DNA from: Heterotrichella gracilis
Taxonomy: Eukaryota > Sar > Xanthophyceae > Tribonematales > Xanthonemataceae
NCBI GenBank assembly: GCA_032358255.1
Contig: JAULBX010000002.1
Span: forward strand, 620,001-684,000
Direction of reading: 5' to 3'
DNA: 64,000 nt
Positions 60,574 through 64,000 of this stretch are shown here, in pieces; the first letter of the stretch is position 1, and every line of letters starts with the position of its first letter. Under the pieces are notes generated by a model, which worked only from the letters and a program-made list of their open reading frames with translations, did no database searches and was not told the origin of the DNA. A program made the position numbers and the translations under genes.

Positions 60574-61473
60574 ATGTTACATTTTTTAGAAGCCTCCGAC
60601 GAAATAAATAAATTAATTCCTACCGTACAGGGCGTTAAAGAGACAATTGTTGCAGACCAACACAAACTACAAGGTTATTTTGACACCTTTGTTTCGACTG
60701 TAGTAAACTATACCCCCAAGGTTATTTCGGCTATAATAGTTCTGTTAATTGGGCTTTGGATAATTAGCCGCCTGGCTAAAATTGCCGAAAAAGCCATGAC
60801 CAAACGTCAGCTGGAGGTGAGTTTAAGGACATTTTTAAAGAGTTTGTTAAGCATTGGCCTAAAAATTATTTTAATTGTAACCGTTGCCGGCATGCTTGGT
60901 ATTGGTACGGCAAGTTTTGTAACTATTCTTGGCGCGGCAGGATTAGCGGTTGGTTTGGCTTTACAAGGTTCGCTTTCAAATTTTGCAGGAGGGGTTTTAA
61001 TTTTAATATTTAAACCTTTTAAAGTTAACGACATGATCGAGGCAGGCGGACAAACCGGTGAGGTAAAAGAAATTCAGATCTTTAACACTATTTTATTAAC
61101 GGCCGATCATAAAACTGTGATCTTACCTAATGGACCTTTATCTAATGGAACTATTGTTAACATTTCGCGCTTTGGAAGTTTAAGGTTGGAGATAAATTTA
61201 GGTGTTAGCGCAGAAAACAATTTGGAAACAGTTAAAAAAGTAATTAACGAAGTATTGAAGCAAAACGAAAAAATACTAACTGCACCGGAAGCCGGAATTT
61301 TTATTGGAAAAATAACAGATGGCGCAGTGAATATAACGGTGAGACCTTATTGTCATCCTGCAGACAGCGCTTTATTAACCAGTGAGCTTTATGACGATCT
61401 TAAAACAGCTTTTGATAAGAACAAAATTAAAGCGCCAATTCAACAACGTTTAATACATAATGTAGCTAATTAA
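60574..61473 (+). CDS. MscS-family mechanosensitive ion channel
   Basis: A 299-residue channel protein. Three membrane helices lie at about 45-160. The pore-lining helix carries GAAGLAVGLALQGSLSNFAGG, shortened here to AVGLALQGSLSNF. The beta domain begins VLILIFKPFKVNDMIEAGGQ and contains LPNGPLSNGTIVN. The C-terminal part is normal for small MscS. It releases solutes during hypo-osmotic shock. It is followed 5 bp later by the MazG-like gene. Confidence 0.93.
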   Translation: MLHFLEASDEINKLIPTVQGVKETIVADQHKLQGYFDTFVSTVVNYTPKVISAIIVLLIGLWIISRLAKIAEKAMTKRQLEVSLRTFLKSLLSIGLKIILIVTVAGMLGIGTASFVTILGAAGLAVGLALQGSLSNFAGGVLILIFKPFKVNDMIEAGGQTGEVKEIQIFNTILLTADHKTVILPNGPLSNGTIVNISRFGSLRLEINLGVSAENNLETVKKVINEVLKQNEKILTAPEAGIFIGKITDGAVNITVRPYCHPADSALLTSELYDDLKTAFDKNKIKAPIQQRLIHNVAN

Positions 61474-61478
61474 ATTTT

Positions 61479-61805
61479 ATGGAAATATCTGAGGCACAAA
61501 AACTGGTTGACGATTGGATAAAAAAATATGGCGTGCGTTATTATAACGAATTAACCAACATGGCCATTTTAACCGAAGAGGTTGGCGAGGTAGCGCGAAT
61601 AATGGCCCGCAGGTACGGCGAACAAAGTGAAAAAGAAAGCGACAAACAAAAAAAGTTAGATGATGAGATAGCGGATGTGCTATTTGTTTTAATTTGTATT
61701 GCCAACCAAACCGGAATTAATTTAGATGATGCTTTAAAGAAAAATTTGGAGAAAAAAACAGAGCGTGATTCGGAAAGACATTTGAATAATGATAAGTTGA
61801 AATAG
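61479..61805 (+). CDS. MazG-like nucleotide pyrophosphohydrolase
   Basis: A 108-residue helical protein with the metal-binding pattern LTEEVGEVARIMAR (EExxE) and DDEIADVLFVL (ExxD), typical of all-alpha NTP pyrophosphohydrolases (MazG/iMazG). These hydrolyse unwanted nucleoside triphosphates to monophosphates. It is short, so it probably acts as a dimer or tetramer. It follows MscS closely and converges with the exported protein gene, 3 bp apart. Confidence 0.9.
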   Translation: MEISEAQKLVDDWIKKYGVRYYNELTNMAILTEEVGEVARIMARRYGEQSEKESDKQKKLDDEIADVLFVLICIANQTGINLDDALKKNLEKKTERDSERHLNNDKLK

Positions 61806-61808
61806 CTT

Positions 61809-62753
61809 TTAATAAAACAAATTCGCATTGGAAAAAATATTCCAATACAATTCAGGTTTTTTTATTCTTTGTCCTTCTTTAAATAAATATTGTTGTCCAT
61901 CTCTATCTATCATTGGAATATGACAATTGTGCGTTTTATTTAGTTTTTTAGGAATAAAACGCATGTTATGAATGAACCTATTTTGCACAGCGTTCCTAAC
62001 TTGTTCTGCATCCACACCAAGATTTGCCTGTACATTCTGCGAAAAACCTAAATTATATTTGAACTGGGCACTTATTAAACCGTGAGACATTTTTGGGTAA
62101 ACGCCATTTGTAGTATCTATGTAACATTTAGTGTAAATTTTACGATGCTCTATATCAATACTTCTTCCCATTCTACCAGTCCACATTGTGCAGTTAATTG
62201 CCGCCTGAAAAACATCTTTATATTGATATTGAATTAAAAACGCTCCGGTTCTGAAACGGTCTAATATAGGTTTTGCCAGAATATCATTTTCAGTAATAAA
62301 ACTTACGTTACCAAATTGAAAAGCGGCAATACCGGTAACCTGTTTGGTTTTAATTTTATTAAAGTAATAGTTATAAGAATAGGCTACCGAATTCTTATAT
62401 CCTGTTTGATTAGAAACAGAATTAATAAATGGGTTACTAAAAGTTTGTTTACTTCCATAGCCTAAAGCAATCCCCTGGGCCAAAACCAGTTCGTTATAAA
62501 TAAATTTCGGACCAAGATTTTTGAAGCTAAAATACATTCGTATTTCTGAATTTGTTTGCACAATACTGTTCACATAAAACAAATTAAAGTTTAATCCAAG
62601 TCTTTGAAAGTGAGTTCCAAGAGCAAAATTGGCGCTAACATTAACTCCGATATTTTTATTTTGGTAAACCATCTCCTGCGCAATTGCAGCTCTAAAAAAA
62701 ACAAAGAGAAACAACGTGGCTAACGACCTGGGTATGTTATTGTTTATAATCAC
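61809..62753 (-). CDS. Exported beta-rich protein of unknown function
   Basis: A 314-residue protein starting MIINNNIPRSLATLFLFVFFRAAIAQ, a signal peptide. The mature part has alternating aromatic strands (GVNVSANFALGTHFQRLGL and AYSYNYYFNKIKTKQ), like an outer-membrane barrel, followed by a polar C-terminal part with NRFIHNMRFIPKKLN. It resembles Bacteroidota proteins that are sometimes labelled as a polymorphic-toxin-type domain, but I cannot verify this and see no toxin-system context. It overlaps the shikimate kinase gene by 17 bp. Confidence 0.65.
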   Translation of the reverse strand: MIINNNIPRSLATLFLFVFFRAAIAQEMVYQNKNIGVNVSANFALGTHFQRLGLNFNLFYVNSIVQTNSEIRMYFSFKNLGPKFIYNELVLAQGIALGYGSKQTFSNPFINSVSNQTGYKNSVAYSYNYYFNKIKTKQVTGIAAFQFGNVSFITENDILAKPILDRFRTGAFLIQYQYKDVFQAAINCTMWTGRMGRSIDIEHRKIYTKCYIDTTNGVYPKMSHGLISAQFKYNLGFSQNVQANLGVDAEQVRNAVQNRFIHNMRFIPKKLNKTHNCHIPMIDRDGQQYLFKEGQRIKKPELYWNIFSNANLFY

Positions 62754-63261
62754 TTATTTTTTCGCGGAGAATTTGTGGCGTTAAACTTAAACCCGACACA
62801 GTTATATGAGCCTTGTTATAGTAATTTTTTCGCTCATTTAATTTATTTTCTATAAAGACAGTTAATTCTTCACCCTTTAAATTTTTAAGAAGGGGTCGTT
62901 TGGCTTTAGAGTTTTCGAGACGTTGGGCCAAAGTAGCCACCGGTAATTCGATATAGATCAGAAGGCCTGCCTTTTTTATTTTCTCTAAGCTGTTCTCATA
63001 ACAAATTGTTCCGCCACCAAGCGCAACAATCAGTTTTTCATCCTTTTTAAGTATCTCCTCCAAACAAGACCTTTCAATTTTTCGAAAAGTAGCTTCGCCG
63101 AAATTTTCGAATAAAGATTGCACTGTTAATTTTTCCCTTTTTTCGATGTACTCATCCATATCGATAAAAGTAAGCCGTAATAGGCGCGCAAGTTTTTTAC
63201 CAATAGAAGTTTTCCCAGAACCCATAAACCCGGTTAAAAAAATATGTGAGTTAACTTGCAT
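62737..63261 (-). CDS. aroK: Shikimate kinase
   Basis: A 174-residue kinase of aromatic amino-acid synthesis that phosphorylates shikimate at the 3-hydroxyl. P-loop GFMGSGKTSIGKKLA (12-26), substrate-binding DMDEYIEKR, the FRKIERSCLEEI arginine region and ALGGGTICYE are present, and the lid contains RPLL. Its ATG at 63261 overlaps the stop region of the SpoIIE-type phosphatase gene by one base. The neighbours are not aromatic-pathway genes, so this is a scattered member of the pathway. Confidence 0.94.
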   Translation of the reverse strand: MQVNSHIFLTGFMGSGKTSIGKKLARLLRLTFIDMDEYIEKREKLTVQSLFENFGEATFRKIERSCLEEILKKDEKLIVALGGGTICYENSLEKIKKAGLLIYIELPVATLAQRLENSKAKRPLLKNLKGEELTVFIENKLNERKNYYNKAHITVSGLSLTPQILREKISDYKQ

Positions 63262-64000
63262 TATATTATTTCAAGTGCAAAAAGAGTTACGTCATCCGTC
63301 TGCTCTTCACTACCTTTAAATTTAATAAAATGATCCTTTAAAACTTCGATTTGTTTATTTAAAGGCAAATGTTTTGTTTCCTGTATTTGTTTATTTAAAC
63401 CGATTTTATACATACGCCTGTTTGTTCCCTCGTTTTTTTGATCGTAATATCCATCTGAATAAAAATAGATACGGTCGCCTTTTTTTGTTTCAAATTCCTG
63501 GTCAGTAAATTCATTTGTATTAAAAATTAAAAATGAGTTTTGATATTTAATTTCTTTTACTTCATTGTCACTTAAAACTGAAATAGATTGACTTATACCG
63601 CTAAAATATATTTTTTTTAATTCAGTATCATAACAAATTAAGGATATTGCAAAACTCTCTTTTACGTCCTGCTCTTTAATATAGATCTCTGAAAAACCTT
63701 CCAGCAATTTTTTTAAGATCGCAGATGGCTCTTTAAACCCGGTTAAATTATCAATTATGCCATGAAGGATGGAGTTTACCGAGAAAGATAAAAGCGCACC
63801 GGGTACTCCATGCCCTGTGCAATCTACCAAAGCAAAATAACTAAAATTTCCCTTTTTGTAGGTATAATAAAAGTCGCCGCTTACAATATCTTTCGGTAAA
63901 TAAAGCGCGGCCGTATTTACTACGTTGGCGAATTGTTTATCCAAATATTCCTGCGACGGTAAAATGCTTTCTTGTATTTTTTTTGCATACTGTAAACTTT
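63261..64000 (-). CDS. SpoIIE/PP2C-type serine phosphatase, 5' end cut by window
   Basis: The frame stays open to the window edge, so the visible part is the last 246 residues. The upstream segment SLQYAKKIQESILPSQEYL is the typical lead-in of SpoIIE-type phosphatases. The catalytic core follows, with SGDFYYTYKKGNFSYFALVD, CTGHGVPGALLSFSVNS, YFYSDGYYDQKN and TDDVTLFALEI holding the metal-binding aspartates. Full-length proteins of this sort usually carry an N-terminal sensor such as GAF, PAS or TPR; that part is outside the window. It probably dephosphorylates an anti-sigma antagonist or signalling protein. Confidence 0.93.
   Translation of the reverse strand, partial: SLQYAKKIQESILPSQEYLDKQFANVVNTAALYLPKDIVSGDFYYTYKKGNFSYFALVDCTGHGVPGALLSFSVNSILHGIIDNLTGFKEPSAILKKLLEGFSEIYIKEQDVKESFAISLICYDTELKKIYFSGISQSISVLSDNEVKEIKYQNSFLIFNTNEFTDQEFETKKGDRIYFYSDGYYDQKNEGTNRRMYKIGLNKQIQETKHLPLNKQIEVLKDHFIKFKGSEEQTDDVTLFALEII

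Noticed and set aside
61479-61805. MazG-like gene as part of a MazEF toxin-antitoxin module
   Set aside because: MazG is a nucleotide pyrophosphohydrolase; no mazE or mazF is present.
61809-62753. The exported protein as a polymorphic toxin
   Set aside because: No immunity gene, secretion-linked N-terminal domain or recombination site is seen; the look is of an outer-membrane protein.
1-64000. tRNA, rRNA, riboswitch, prophage or insertion-sequence elements
   Set aside because: I looked for cloverleaf-like stems, transposase or integrase motifs and terminal inverted repeats and found none that I could support.

Overview
The window looks like a chromosomal segment from a Bacteroidota bacterium (Bacteroidia with a type IX secretion system, T9SS). 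The evidence is AT-rich DNA, -7 promoter boxes of the TAnnTTTG type, type A and type B T9SS C-terminal sorting domains, PorP/SprF and OmpA/PD40 proteins, DUF4197 and YwqK-like lipoproteins, and generally weak Shine-Dalgarno signals. The family or genus cannot be fixed from the sequence alone. I see no rRNA, tRNA, CRISPR array, prophage or insertion sequence. Both ends cut through genes.

Layout. 1-3313 (minus) is an operon for peptide or ribosomal-protein glutamate tailing: an outer-membrane-type protein, a DAO-family oxidoreductase, a RimB-like protease, RimK and an M14/AspA-family deacylase. 3404-9288 holds housekeeping genes (MBL hydrolase, amidohydrolase, rlmN, a polyprenyl synthase) and lipoproteins. 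9301-13743 is the conserved fabH, plsX, rpmF, yceD cluster, with a histidine kinase inserted and rpmH upstream. 13906-17483 holds an ABC exporter, a KdsC-like phosphatase and a transaldolase fused to a KdsD-like CBS pair. 17598-24802 is a run of four secreted T9SS type A proteins that look like a duplicated pair: thioredoxin-like Omp28 proteins and small proteins with one conserved Cys pair. 24938-32171 is a tightly packed operon of mfd, an orphan histidine kinase and a FecCD-type ABC importer. 32255-34433 holds a lone SET-domain protein, pth and the DNA polymerase III delta' gene.

34493-39913 (minus) is an operon of an ECF sigma factor, a single-TM protein with a predicted outer-membrane beta-barrel, a PKD lipoprotein and a large PKD-repeat T9SS protein. 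40036-53447 (minus) is a T9SS surface-adhesin locus: OmpA/PD40, PorP/SprF and two giant type B adhesins that share a nearly identical 2 kb 3' half and a matching upstream control region. 53567-64000 is mixed: cinA, DUF4197, two lipoproteins (one a double-DTG protease with PDZ), a UbiD decarboxylase, MscS, MazG, shikimate kinase and a SpoIIE-type phosphatase cut by the window edge.

The strongest leads are the sigma/trans-envelope operon, the gene-converted adhesin pair with its duplicated control region, the transaldolase-CBS fusion next to a KdsC-like phosphatase, and the Omp28/Cys-pair secreted sets. Functional statements are family-level inference; no search was run.
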